Source: Desulfobacterales bacterium
GTDB lineage: Bacteria; Desulfobacterota; Desulfobacteria; Desulfobacterales; JAHEIW01
Direction: 5' to 3'
NCBI GenBank assembly: GCA_020348305.1
Contig: CP070746.1
Coordinates: 6,026,278-6,080,796 of the forward strand
DNA: 54,519 nucleotides
This document shows positions 1 to 9,826 of the stretch, piece by piece. A program made the position numbers and the translations under genes. Each line of letters starts with the position of its first letter. Position 1 is the first letter of the stretch. The notes under the pieces were generated by a model. It saw only the letters and a list, made by a program, of their open reading frames with translations. It did no database searches and was not told where the DNA came from.

Positions 1-103
1 CTTTAATTGACGCTGGTGATCATTCGTGCTAAAAAGTGCCGCTGCAGGGGTTTCGGATATTTAAGACTATCTGTACATATTGGTTTTAATAGTTATCTTT
101 TTA

Positions 104-407
104 ATGAGAAATCATCCAAATTCTGGTTATTATAGTTGTTGTCGTTGCAGCTCATCTTGTTGTTGTCATTGTACGCAAACTGAGCCAACGGTTAATGGTT
201 GCTCTTCCAAGAGCATCCTTTGCCAAAGGCCGGACGATCGCCAGTCTCTTGACGAGCATCGTAATTTTTGTTCTCTATTTTGCCGCCGTTGGCTTGGTGC
301 TGAAAGAATTCGGTGTGTCCTTGACCGCTTATTTGGCCAGTGCCTCGGTATTGGGGCTGGCCATCGGATTTGGATCTCAGGGACTCGTCCAAGATGCGGT
401 TTCTTAA
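104..407 (+). pseudogene. MscS-type mechanosensitive channel, N-terminal fragment
   Basis: The frame from 108 to the stop at 405 encodes about 99 residues: two hydrophobic helices, then a third with the MscS pore signature GLAIGFGSQGLVQD (residues near the end). In family members this helix continues into the cytoplasmic beta-domain, but here TAA follows six bases later. The only ATG near the 5' end is at 104; it is one base out of frame, so one extra A (about 107) separates it from the open frame. A start at the internal ATG 195 would remove the first helix. No good ribosome binding site is visible. I read this as a decayed gene, frameshifted after its start and cut off inside the pore helix, lying directly upstream of a larger paralogue. 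Confidence 0.7.
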
Positions 408-432
408 CAAAACAAAGCAGAGAAAAGACAAG

Positions 433-3400
433 ATGTATAAGAGCCCCCAAAATTTCATCGCCGGTTTACTCATTTTTATTATCACCATGGCGCTTCCTGC
501 GATAGTGATGTCCCAGGAGAATAATCAATCTACTTCGAATCAACTTGACGACAAGGCTCAAACCGGCGATGTGGGTGCATGGAGTCTGGATGAACTGAAG
601 GCCAAACGTGCCTCGGTTGAAGCTGCAGGGGATCTGGATGAGTCGGTTAAAAAAGCCGCCTTAAGCCTGTTGGACAATGCCATTCGGTTACGCGAAAGGG
701 GTGCCCAGCTCAGCAAACAAGCAGAAGAAATTGCACAAAAGGCAAAAACAGCCCCCCAACGCATCAAAGAAATTGAAGCCGAGCTCGATCGCCCGCTACC
801 GGATCTGGAATCGATTGAGACAACAGTAATTAGCATGAAGCCCGGTGATCTCGCAGAGCAAATCCCAAAAGTCGAAGCCGATTTAGCAGCTGCCCGGACG
901 AATTTGAACAACTGGACCGAATCCCTGAAAGAACTAGAAAACCGCCCGCAACTCCTCCAACAACAAACTGAAAGCGCCAAAAAGAGACTCGCAGAGATTG
1001 AAAACGAACTGATGATAGCTGCCTCGCCGGATGATCCGTCGGCAGTGGTTCTGGCTCGGCAAGCTGCACTTCTTGCGGAAAAGGATAAGTGGCAGGCAGA
1101 AATCAAATTATATGAACAGCAATTGGTCAGCCAGGACTCTGTGGTTGCGCTGGGCACGGTGGAAAGGGATCTGGCTGCGCGCGAGGTGGCCCGACAGGAA
1201 AGCATAAATAAAATATTTCAGGCCCAGGCTCAGCGGCTCCGTCAACTTGAAGCCAAAAAAACACTCGTCGAAGCAGAACTGGCCAAAGGATTGGCAGTCG
1301 GTTTGCCTCCCGCTATCCAGGACCAGTTTGATATTAATATCAAATTGGGCAAAATGCTCAAAGAGGTTACCGCAGAAGAATCCAACATAGCAGAAATACT
1401 CGAGCGCAATCAGGCGCAGTTAAAGCAAATCGAAGAAGAATTTGCTCTGGCACGTGAACAGGTTAAATATCCAATTCATACCGAAGCCATTGGCTTGGCT
1501 TTGCTTGAACAACGCCGGGCGCTGCCAAGCATTCAAAACTACCGCCGGGATTCGGCCCAACGTCGGGTGGTAATGGGTAAAATCCGATCTGCTCAAATAG
1601 ATCTCGAACGACAAAGGCGTGAACTGGCCGACTTGGACCAGGCAACCCAACAAGTCATTCAAAGTGTTGAGACGCTCTCGGAATCCGAAATCGAATATAT
1701 GAAAACCGAATTTCGAGAAGTTCTGAGAGATCGACGTGATTTACTGATAAAGCTGCAGGCCGGATATCGACGGCTTTTTAAAAACATGCAACGTCTCGAG
1801 TTTATTGAGCAAGAAGTCGCCACCAAAGCCGAAGAAGAGGCCCGGTTTTTGGACGGACATTTGATTTGGATTCGAAGTGCCGGCAGTATCGATTTGAAAG
1901 ACCTGCAGAACCTTCCCAGGACGTTGATGTGGATAATTAACCCGCATCATTGGTGGCAAGCTGCTCAGGATCTAAAGTTGTCACTCAAAAAAAATCCGGT
2001 TCTGTGGACCATGGGCTTGCTTATTTCCTTTACTTTGATTTGCCTGCGCAGGTGGGCTCGGCGGAATCTGTCACATGTGGCCCGTGGTGTCTATTCCGTG
2101 AAAACAGATTCTTTTGTTTTAACATTGCGAGCGTTGGGTCTGACTTGCTTATTGGCATTTGGATGGCCGTTTTTTATCGGATTTGTAAGTTGGCAACTGC
2201 TTACATTGACATTTGCGCAAGATTTCACCCGCGTGGTGGGCACTGGTCTGATATATGCTGCTCTGACATGGGCGGCGGGTATCTTTGTCTATGAACTGTG
2301 CTGGAAGGAAGGTATTGCCAAAGTTCATTTCAAATGGCCGGAAAGCGTGCGGAGAGCCCTGCGACGCAATCTGCGGTGGTTAATACTTTTAGTTGTGCCT
2401 ATGGATTTTTTAATTGCAGCCGTCCAAACCAAAAACGATCCCTTTTACATCAATTCATTGGGACGTTTAGCTTTGATAACCATGGTGGTTGGAATATCCT
2501 TTTTTGTCGCCTATGTGTTGCGCTTTTCCGGTGAGATTGTGTCAATCCTGATACGTAACCGGCGTGAAGGCTGGCTGGTACGTTTGAGATATATCTGGTA
2601 TCCGCTGGCAATAGGTGTCCCCTTGCTGTTAGCCCTGCTGACCAGCATGGGATACAACTATTCGGCCTTTGCCCTGGAAAATCGTTTGAGCCAAACAATC
2701 TGGCTCGTTCTCGGTCTGATTATCGTCTACGATCTGGTACTGCGTTGGCTGTTTATCACCCAGCGCCGTCTGGCATTCCAAGAAGCCCAGCGCAAAAAGG
2801 AAGCCGAGTCTGCCCAACGAGACGACGAAAAAGCGCAAAAAATCGGATTAGAGGGAAAAGCGATAGTTTTTGAAGAGCCGGAGATCCAACTGGCTCAAAT
2901 TGCTGAGAAGAACCGTACGTTGTTGCGAACAATAATGCTCTTTTCTGCGCTGATCGGTTTATGGGTGATTTGGGCTCCGGTGCTGCCGGCCCTTAATGTT
3001 TTACAGAAGGTGCAGCTCTGGAGCTATAGCAGCGAAGTGGAAGGCGTCGTCACGAAGACTCCGATTACGCTTGCCGACCTTGTGTTAGCTATAATCGTCG
3101 CCATAACTACCACTGTTGCCGCAAGAAATCTACCGGGGCTGCTGGAAATTATCCTGCTTAGCCGGTTGCCGATGGACGCCGGAGCACGATATGCCTTCGC
3201 CACGATATGCCGCTATGCCATTATCGCACTAGGTATTGTTGTTGCGTTTGCTACCATCGGAATCAAGTGGTCAAGCGTCCATTGGCTGATCGCCGCCTTA
3301 GGGGTCGGCATTGGTTTTGGGTTGCAGGAAGTTGTGGCCAATTTCATTTGCGGCCTGATCGTGCTCTTTGAACGGCCGTTCACAATTGGCGATACGGTGA

Positions 3401-3924
3401 CCATCGGGGATATTGCCGGAACTGTCTCTCGCATTCGTATTCGAGCGACAACCATCGTAGATTGGGACCGCAAAGAACTCATAGTTCCCAACAAAGAATT
3501 CATCACCGGCAGATTGATCAACTGGTCACTTTCCGATAAGATCATTCGGATCAAAATTCCGGTCGGTATCGCCTATGGGTCCGATACCGAATTAGCGGAG
3601 AAACTGATGCTCAAAGTCGCCAGAGCAAATCCAATGGTTCTAAAGAACCCCGAACCACAGGCCGTGTTTCTGGGCTTTGGAGACAACAGCCTCAACTTTG
3701 AGTTGCGTGTTTTTATTGACGGCATCGATAATTGGATCCCGATGCTGCACAAACTGAACCAGGCTGTCGATCGGGAATTCAGAAAGGCCGGTGTGACCAT
3801 TTCATTTCCGCAGCGTGATGTTCATCTGGATGCCACCGGTCGGCTGGAGGTCAAAGTAGTTTCATCGTATTCCGATTCGAAATCATCTGTTCTTCAATCG
3901 GATTCTCAAAAAAATCCTAAATAA
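433..3924 (+). CDS. Large MscK/KefA-like mechanosensitive ion channel
   Basis: About 1163 residues. The chosen ATG (433) begins a typical signal peptide (MYKSPQNFIAGLLIF, cleavage after about residue 27); ATG 394 is an in-frame alternative. Residues 40-490 are rich in Glu/Gln/Lys/Arg and heptads, a periplasmic coiled-coil. From about 520 to 950 there are roughly ten membrane segments, interrupted near 790-840 by a charged cytoplasmic linker. The MscS domain follows: pore helix GVGIGFGLQEVVANF near 955, beta-domain motif ERPFTIGDTV, and an alpha/beta C-terminal region ending with FPQRDVHL. This layout matches MscK/MscM-type channels that release solutes on hypo-osmotic shock in the inner membrane. 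Gating specificity cannot be read from sequence. It probably forms its own transcription unit, ending at the hairpin at 3941. Confidence 0.9.
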   Translation: MYKSPQNFIAGLLIFIITMALPAIVMSQENNQSTSNQLDDKAQTGDVGAWSLDELKAKRASVEAAGDLDESVKKAALSLLDNAIRLRERGAQLSKQAEEIAQKAKTAPQRIKEIEAELDRPLPDLESIETTVISMKPGDLAEQIPKVEADLAAARTNLNNWTESLKELENRPQLLQQQTESAKKRLAEIENELMIAASPDDPSAVVLARQAALLAEKDKWQAEIKLYEQQLVSQDSVVALGTVERDLAAREVARQESINKIFQAQAQRLRQLEAKKTLVEAELAKGLAVGLPPAIQDQFDINIKLGKMLKEVTAEESNIAEILERNQAQLKQIEEEFALAREQVKYPIHTEAIGLALLEQRRALPSIQNYRRDSAQRRVVMGKIRSAQIDLERQRRELADLDQATQQVIQSVETLSESEIEYMKTEFREVLRDRRDLLIKLQAGYRRLFKNMQRLEFIEQEVATKAEEEARFLDGHLIWIRSAGSIDLKDLQNLPRTLMWIINPHHWWQAAQDLKLSLKKNPVLWTMGLLISFTLICLRRWARRNLSHVARGVYSVKTDSFVLTLRALGLTCLLAFGWPFFIGFVSWQLLTLTFAQDFTRVVGTGLIYAALTWAAGIFVYELCWKEGIAKVHFKWPESVRRALRRNLRWLILLVVPMDFLIAAVQTKNDPFYINSLGRLALITMVVGISFFVAYVLRFSGEIVSILIRNRREGWLVRLRYIWYPLAIGVPLLLALLTSMGYNYSAFALENRLSQTIWLVLGLIIVYDLVLRWLFITQRRLAFQEAQRKKEAESAQRDDEKAQKIGLEGKAIVFEEPEIQLAQIAEKNRTLLRTIMLFSALIGLWVIWAPVLPALNVLQKVQLWSYSSEVEGVVTKTPITLADLVLAIIVAITTTVAARNLPGLLEIILLSRLPMDAGARYAFATICRYAIIALGIVVAFATIGIKWSSVHWLIAALGVGIGFGLQEVVANFICGLIVLFERPFTIGDTVTIGDIAGTVSRIRIRATTIVDWDRKELIVPNKEFITGRLINWSLSDKIIRIKIPVGIAYGSDTELAEKLMLKVARANPMVLKNPEPQAVFLGFGDNSLNFELRVFIDGIDNWIPMLHKLNQAVDREFRKAGVTISFPQRDVHLDATGRLEVKVVSSYSDSKSSVLQSDSQKNPK

Positions 3925-3940
3925 CAGATAACGAATAACT

Positions 3941-3969
3941 CCCAATTGAGCGTTCTTCGCTCAATTGGG
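3941..3969. terminator. 12-bp stem-loop between convergent genes
   Basis: CCCAATTGAGCG and its exact reverse complement are separated by a 5-base loop (TTCTT). The hairpin lies between the end of the MscK-like gene and the end of the opposing kinase gene, so it could terminate transcription in both directions, although no long U-tract follows. Its core resembles two other intergenic palindromes at 11156 and 32284. Confidence 0.6.
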
Positions 3970-3976
3970 GTAGAAA

Positions 3977-6553
3977 CTATTCTTTTTCTTCAATTTTAGG
4001 GTTGTTAGATATGTTCATAAATTGTGGGTCGCTATCCAAAATTTCTCTTAATTTTTGCGAGAATTGGGTGATATCAAACGGCTTTTGAATAAATCCGTTG
4101 CATCCCATCTTCATTAATTCCTCAACCTGCTTATTCAAGCTATATCCGCTGACCAGAAGAACTTTCACATCTGGATCAATCTTTTTGAGCTGCCAATAGA
4201 TTTCTTTGCCGCTCATCTCGGGCATGATCATATCCAGTGCCACCAAATCAAGGGTATCTCTGTTTGCAGTATAAAGTTCAATGGCCTCCTTTCCTTCTCT
4301 GGCCGACAACACTTTATAGCCCAACTTCCTGAGCATTAATTCCTCCACCATGATCGGTCCTTCTTCGTCGTCGATCACAAGAATCGTTTCATTGCCTTTG
4401 ATCAAATCGGATTTGACTTCAGAAACGTCTGCTTCCTCGACGTCTGATGCCGGCAAATAAATATTGAACGTGGTGCCTTGGCCGACTTCGCTGTAAACTC
4501 GGATAATGCCGCTATGATTCTTGATAATTCCGTAGGCTGAGGCCAGTCCCAGACCGGTTCCTTTGCGCACATCTTTGGTTGTAAAAAACGGCTCGAAAAT
4601 GCGATTTATCGTTTTTTGATCCATTCCAATCCCGTTATCTGCAATCGATACCTTGACATAATTTCCTCCGGGCAATTCATAGGGCTTGCAATCTTCATCA
4701 CTGAGCACAACATTTTCAGTTTGAATATAGAGATCTCCGCCATCCGGCATGGCGTGCCAGGCGTTGACATATAGATTTATCAGTACCTGCTCAATTTGTC
4801 CCTGGTCGGCTTCGACAATCCAAATGTCTTCCTCACTACTTTGATGTACGGTAATTTCTTTTCGGGTGCGGGTAAACATTCGAGCGCTTTTTTCCACAAT
4901 CCTATTAAGATTGGTCGGTCGGGGAGTGAATGTGCCTTTTCTGGCAAATCCAAGAAGTTGTTGTGTCAGATTTGCGGCGCTCATGACATTTTCATCAATA
5001 CCCTGCAAATATTTATCATTGTCGTGTTCCGGATTTGTACTTAGGCGCATCAATGAAACATAGCCCTGGATACCCATCAGTAGGTTGTTAAAGTCATGGG
5101 CAACTCCGCCGGCCAACTTACCGAGGGCTTCCATCTTCTGGGAATGGGTTAATTGAGCTTCCAGCCGCTTTTTTTCCTCTTCGGCTTCGATTCGTTTGCT
5201 GACATCCCGGGCGACATTAAGAATGACATTTCTTCCCCTATATGTAATGGCCCTGGAATGAATTTCCACCGGAATGCTATTTCCGTCCGTAGTGTAATGG
5301 AAAGTTTCAAGGGTGATTTTTTTCTGATGCTGCGCTTCGGTATTTGCGCCAAGCGTTTCAATAATCGCGTTGGCATCCTCTTGAGGGATTAGACCGCTAA
5401 GATTCAGGCTAAAAAAATTTTCCCGGGAATATCCTAATTTTGAATAAGCGGCTTCATTGGTCTCCAGAATGTTTCCTTTCTGATCCAGAATGTAGACGGC
5501 ATCAGCTACATTTTCAAACAGCTCCTTGTAACGCGTGTGTTCTTCGGCATCCTTTAGGTTTCGCAGCATATAATTAAATGCCTGAGATAATTGATTGAAC
5601 TCCCAATAATTTTTTCCGCTGGTTTCAAATAAAAAATCTTTATGACCTTCGGAGATTTGGATGGCTTTTTGGGTCATCTCCCGTAGCGGTTTGACCATCT
5701 TTTTCCCAAGAAAAACCGAGATCACCGTCGATACGGCCAGGATGACGATGGAGAATACCGCTATCCAGATGGTAACTTTCTTTTTCTCATTGATGAGGCT
5801 TTGCAAAGATGATTGAAAATACAGATTTTCAAATCCATCTAATTTAGAGACAACTAAATTTTTGATTAAAGTGTGGAATTCATGTTTAATCGAGATTTGC
5901 TTTCGAAGTTTGGCATCCAAGGACCAAGATATCCCCGAGGAAAAATTTATGAGGCGATCAGAGTTGATAATGGCAATATCTCCCTCAACGGTTTGATGAA
6001 TAGTCGACATTAAGTTGTGATCTTGGGCCATATCATAGAGCGCATAGGCAGTGCCCATACGTCGTGTTTGATGCATAACAGCGGTTGAAAATAACCATAA
6101 AAACCGTGTTGTATTGCCGTCCTCTAGGATATCGCTGTATGGATTCTCTGATAAAGCAAATTCAATTGTTTTTTTCGTTATGCCGGAATATGTGTCTGGA
6201 ACTAACGATTTTTCTCCGATCTTTTGTACAAAACAATAAATGCCATCCGAAGGTGCATAATTCCGGCTAACCCTTTCCATCAACTGGGCTTTGTTGTTCA
6301 GCATCAATGTTACTCGGATGATATTGTCGGAGCCTAAATCGCCCAGTAAGCCGTGAATGTCGGAAAACCGTTTCTTTAAGATGATTTCAACCTGTCCTTT
6401 CTGGGCCAGTAATTTCTTATGAAATTCAGACTCAACCCGTCTGCTGAAATAGCGATGCAGTGCACCCAATATGATAATAACCGACAGGCTAACCAAAACC
6501 ACAAATGTTGCCATGAGGTAGGTTGAAAATTTTTTACGGTGCCTAAGCTTCAA
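3977..6553 (-). CDS. Membrane hybrid sensor histidine kinase (HAMP-PAS-HisKA-HATPase-REC)
   Basis: I place the start at TTG 6553 because GGGAGG sits five bases upstream; an in-frame TTG at 6637 has no comparable site. The 858-residue product has a membrane helix at 12-35, a sensor region, a second helix near 259-283, a HAMP-like linker, and a PAS domain from about 341. The dimerisation/phosphoacceptor motif [11 protein letters not shown] is near 485, and an ATPase domain with DNGIGM and GTGLGLA follows. A C-terminal receiver (about 735-850) carries VIDDEEG, ALDMIMP and QKPFD. It should autophosphorylate and pass phosphate to its own receiver. The signal and the final output partner are unknown; no DNA-binding regulator lies beside it. 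Confidence 0.92.
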   Translation of the reverse strand: MKLRHRKKFSTYLMATFVVLVSLSVIIILGALHRYFSRRVESEFHKKLLAQKGQVEIILKKRFSDIHGLLGDLGSDNIIRVTLMLNNKAQLMERVSRNYAPSDGIYCFVQKIGEKSLVPDTYSGITKKTIEFALSENPYSDILEDGNTTRFLWLFSTAVMHQTRRMGTAYALYDMAQDHNLMSTIHQTVEGDIAIINSDRLINFSSGISWSLDAKLRKQISIKHEFHTLIKNLVVSKLDGFENLYFQSSLQSLINEKKKVTIWIAVFSIVILAVSTVISVFLGKKMVKPLREMTQKAIQISEGHKDFLFETSGKNYWEFNQLSQAFNYMLRNLKDAEEHTRYKELFENVADAVYILDQKGNILETNEAAYSKLGYSRENFFSLNLSGLIPQEDANAIIETLGANTEAQHQKKITLETFHYTTDGNSIPVEIHSRAITYRGRNVILNVARDVSKRIEAEEEKKRLEAQLTHSQKMEALGKLAGGVAHDFNNLLMGIQGYVSLMRLSTNPEHDNDKYLQGIDENVMSAANLTQQLLGFARKGTFTPRPTNLNRIVEKSARMFTRTRKEITVHQSSEEDIWIVEADQGQIEQVLINLYVNAWHAMPDGGDLYIQTENVVLSDEDCKPYELPGGNYVKVSIADNGIGMDQKTINRIFEPFFTTKDVRKGTGLGLASAYGIIKNHSGIIRVYSEVGQGTTFNIYLPASDVEEADVSEVKSDLIKGNETILVIDDEEGPIMVEELMLRKLGYKVLSAREGKEAIELYTANRDTLDLVALDMIMPEMSGKEIYWQLKKIDPDVKVLLVSGYSLNKQVEELMKMGCNGFIQKPFDITQFSQKLREILDSDPQFMNISNNPKIEEKE

Positions 6554-6930
6554 CAAATCCTCCCAAAAAAAATTCAGCAACAAAATCAAAATTTTATCGC
6601 TGTTTGAACACAAATCACCTAAAAAGTCGTTTCTCAACAGGCCTTAAGCCTTAAGACCGATGGATACAAGCTACCTCTTATTTGGACAATCTTGTATCTT
6701 ATTAAAATAGTACGAAAAAGGGTAACTTGTCAAAAAAAATATAAAATCAACCAGATACAGTGGCATATAGCTTCATCCAAGACCGGTTCCCCGATGGTTA
6801 TTGAGCCACGGGTACTGGACAAAGCGCTTGATGGTCTTAATTTACTGTTATAATGCATAAAATGGTAGCTAATACCAAATTTAAAAAAATCAGAGTTACG
6901 GGACAGCCTCTTAAGGTCTAGGAGGTCTTC
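6554..6930. other. Non-coding spacer between divergent genes
   Basis: AT-rich spacer of about 375 bases. It must hold the promoters of the leftward kinase and the rightward ABM gene. GGAGG at about 6921 is the latter's ribosome binding site. No recognisable gene, RNA or repeat was seen. A leftward 79-codon frame here has no family features. Confidence 0.5.
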
Positions 6931-7242
6931 ATGGCGATAGAGGTTTTGATCAAAAGGAGGGTCAAACAAGGCCCTCAGGCCAAAAAAGTGGTGCCTTTGA
7001 TTTTACGATTAAGAGCGCTTGCCACGTTTCAACCCGGTTACATTTCGGGCGAAACCTTATGCAATCTTGACAATCCCGAGGATTGTTTGGTTGTCAGCAG
7101 ATGGGAAAATAGGGAAAACTGGGAAAAATGGTTGAATAGTGACGAGAGGGCGAGGATTCAAGACAAGATTGATTCACTGACCGGAGAGAAAACAGAATAC
7201 ACAATTTATGCCCCCATGGTTGCCCGCACGGATTCGACATAA
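6931..7242 (+). CDS. ABM-domain (antibiotic biosynthesis monooxygenase-like) protein
   Basis: The 103-residue product begins at ATG after a good GGAGG. It has the alternating pattern of a dimeric alpha/beta-barrel ABM protein: an N-terminal strand (AIEVLIKRRVK), a helix, the GYISGETL segment, the strand CLVVSRWENRENWEKW and a C-terminal helix with short tail. Members include heme-degrading and quinol monooxygenases, but many have no known activity. No residues here settle the substrate. It stands alone, convergent with the next gene, and is probably a small cytoplasmic redox or stress protein. Confidence 0.75.
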   Translation: MAIEVLIKRRVKQGPQAKKVVPLILRLRALATFQPGYISGETLCNLDNPEDCLVVSRWENRENWEKWLNSDERARIQDKIDSLTGEKTEYTIYAPMVARTDST

Positions 7243-7342
7243 TTTTATCCGCAGATTTCACTTCTGTCTTCAGTGAGCGATAAGAAAGGTTGGTTATTAA
7301 TCTTTTCAAGAGGAAGGCGCATTTAATTTTGAAATTTGCGCG

Positions 7343-9772
7343 TTAGGAACGCTCAACTGTTGAATTATTCAACGATGGCGCAGCCGATGTGTCTACGCTT
7401 CGTAAATGCAAATCCCTTTGGGGAAAAGGTATCTCAATATCTGCCAATCGAAACCGCTTATCAATTTCGCGGTGAAGCTCACTGGAAACGGTTAATCGAT
7501 CATCAAATTCTTCCACCCATACGCGGAGTTCAAAATCCAATGAACTGGCACCAAATCCCATAAACAATACCTTTGGTTCCGGATTCTTTAGTACCAGTGG
7601 ATTTTCCTCTGCACATTCAATCATCGTTTGCATCACCAATGCGACATCAGATCCATATGCTACGCCCACAAGAATTTTTATCCGTGAAAGTCGCTCTGCA
7701 AGTGTCCAATTGGTTACCTGACTGGTGATGAGATCGCTGTTGGGAACGACGATTTCAGAATTGTCATAGGTTTGCACGGTTGTGGCACGCAGACCAACTT
7801 TTTTAATACGACCCATTTCGTTTCCCAACTGGATCGTGTCACCAACTTTTATAGGTCTTTCGAAAAGCATGATTAGCCCACAGACAAAGTTATTCACGAC
7901 GGTTTGCAGTCCAAATCCAATACCGACCCCCAAGGCACCACCCAGTATTGTGATATTTTTGAGATCGAAGCCTATGACCGACAGTGCTACTAAGAATCCA
8001 ACCAGTACCATTGCATAATGAACCAGCCGCGCCATGGAAATCCGGATTCCATTTTCAACTTGACGTCGTCGAAGCACCTCTTCCATGAATAAAGCTTGAA
8101 TGATCCACGAAGCGAGATACGAACCATATAAGATAGCTAAGGCTGCTAAAATCAGACCTACGGTAATTTCCTGGGATCCCACTTTAAAACCAAATGACAG
8201 GAATGCCTGAATGGCCTCGGAAGAAAGGTTATAGATTCGCCAAGCTACCAGAATAAAGGCGAGAACATACGTCCCGATGAATATTTTAATCAAAAACATC
8301 AATCGGCGCAAAATCACATCAGCATTTTCTTTTAAAAAGGAGACTCTTTGAAAAACCGGGCTTTGAACTGCCAATTCAATGCCGCTGCGGATCAGAATAA
8401 CCAGCACCCAGCCAAGCACCACAAAGAAAATCGTCTTAAGAGAAGCGTCGAACATTTGCACCGCAAAGATGCTTTGACCGGCTATTTCAGCGATGAGTAC
8501 TACTATTAGAAAAAGGGCTCCTATCCGCAAGATCCAGGTATACGCCGATTGTTCCCCTTCGTGGGCGTTTTTCAGGGACCGCCAAATAAATAGAACTGTT
8601 CCGATCAATGTTATAAAGAAAACATACAACCTTAGAAATGGCAGCGGTAGGCCGAATACAACCAAAATTTGGTTAACAATTAAGATAGCGGTCAATCCAT
8701 ATATAAACGATCTTTTCCAGAGGTCAGCTGTGAATCCTCCGACTAATCGAGATACAGCGAAACCGATGGCAATCCAAAGGACCAGACTCCAAAAGGGTGG
8801 AACGGGGCCATAAAAAGGAACAATAATCGGAACCGAAAAAGTTAATCCGGTTGCAAAAGGTCGTTTGGCCAGAAAATGGCCTCTTTCTGTTTTTTCCAGC
8901 TGTGGCCGATTGCGTTTGATCCCGATAGCGATTACCAATGCCAGCAAAATCTGAGATATGATCACCCATGCCTCTTGGGCAAAAAACTTCCTGCTAGGCC
9001 ATGAGAATAATCTCAGACTCCTTCGCAATTCATATCCCAATCCTCTGCCAAATTGCGCATAATACCTTGAAGAAAACATCGGAGGTGTGATTCTTTGCGA
9101 TGCATCCCCTTGTACAACCAGCATCAACCCATCGACTTCAGTCATTAAATTCAATACTTCGGAACGGATGTCTTCTGCCTTCAGCTCAGCCAGCAGCAAT
9201 GGCTCTAATTGTTGTGAAATGATTTGCAGGGCTTTTGCAATAGTTTCCTGGGCTTTTGCAAAGGTTGATACTACCGTGGGGATTGATAGATCTCCTAAAG
9301 AAGAAGATTGCCATTTAGTCCACTTTTGGTTATCGTCCAACCACTCTTTTCTCCAATTTTCTACTTTATTGATTACTGCGGAAATGGTTTCGATCTCATC
9401 TGTGATCGCACCTTCTTCATGACGAATGGCTGATTTAAGCTCGGCAACATGTTCATACGCGTATTTTTTGGAAGATTTCAGTGATTGCAACCGTTCTGCA
9501 AGTTTTTCGAGGTTTTGGGTGATAGTCGTATTACTTTTCTCAGCTTCAGCGAAATCATATATCTCCTCGAAATTTCTATCGAGATCGTTTAAACGATCAT
9601 CTAACTCGCTGGCCATTTGCACGAGCTCGGCCAGTCCAGGCAATTTTTCTTCCTCTGCTTCTTTTGCCGTTTTGTCTTCGGAGGTTGTAGCAATTACCAT
9701 TTCGCTGTGTAACAAAAGCAGAGCTGTCAGCATCCCCAAACACCAACAGGTTTTTAATTTTTGAAATCTCAT
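7343..9772 (-). CDS. MscS/MscK-family mechanosensitive channel with periplasmic coiled coil
   Basis: 809 residues, starting at ATG with GAGGT upstream. Residues 1-28 are a signal peptide. A coiled-coil periplasmic domain covers about 35-180. Then several membrane helices run to about 600, and the MscS pore helix GVGIGFGLQTVVNNF lies near 610. ERPIKVGDTI marks the beta-domain. The C-terminal domain closes with FPQRDLHL, almost the same as the closing motif of the 433-3924 channel. The two genes are clear paralogues that differ in N-terminal length. Expected role: an inner-membrane osmotic safety valve. Confidence 0.9.
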   Translation of the reverse strand: MRFQKLKTCWCLGMLTALLLLHSEMVIATTSEDKTAKEAEEEKLPGLAELVQMASELDDRLNDLDRNFEEIYDFAEAEKSNTTITQNLEKLAERLQSLKSSKKYAYEHVAELKSAIRHEEGAITDEIETISAVINKVENWRKEWLDDNQKWTKWQSSSLGDLSIPTVVSTFAKAQETIAKALQIISQQLEPLLLAELKAEDIRSEVLNLMTEVDGLMLVVQGDASQRITPPMFSSRYYAQFGRGLGYELRRSLRLFSWPSRKFFAQEAWVIISQILLALVIAIGIKRNRPQLEKTERGHFLAKRPFATGLTFSVPIIVPFYGPVPPFWSLVLWIAIGFAVSRLVGGFTADLWKRSFIYGLTAILIVNQILVVFGLPLPFLRLYVFFITLIGTVLFIWRSLKNAHEGEQSAYTWILRIGALFLIVVLIAEIAGQSIFAVQMFDASLKTIFFVVLGWVLVILIRSGIELAVQSPVFQRVSFLKENADVILRRLMFLIKIFIGTYVLAFILVAWRIYNLSSEAIQAFLSFGFKVGSQEITVGLILAALAILYGSYLASWIIQALFMEEVLRRRQVENGIRISMARLVHYAMVLVGFLVALSVIGFDLKNITILGGALGVGIGFGLQTVVNNFVCGLIMLFERPIKVGDTIQLGNEMGRIKKVGLRATTVQTYDNSEIVVPNSDLITSQVTNWTLAERLSRIKILVGVAYGSDVALVMQTMIECAEENPLVLKNPEPKVLFMGFGASSLDFELRVWVEEFDDRLTVSSELHREIDKRFRLADIEIPFPQRDLHLRSVDTSAAPSLNNSTVERS

Positions 9773-9826
9773 TTAGCACCTCACTTTGAGAGTAGCAAAA
9801 TCATTCATGACTCTGCCATTCAGCAT

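Noticed and set aside
80..505. Cys/Ser-rich rightward frame of 141 codons
   Set aside because: It overlaps the MscS fragment and the MscK start in another frame; the composition is that of a shadow frame and no family is seen.
6730..6969. Leftward 79-codon frame in the spacer before the ABM gene
   Set aside because: Overlaps the ABM start, no family resemblance and no ribosome binding site.
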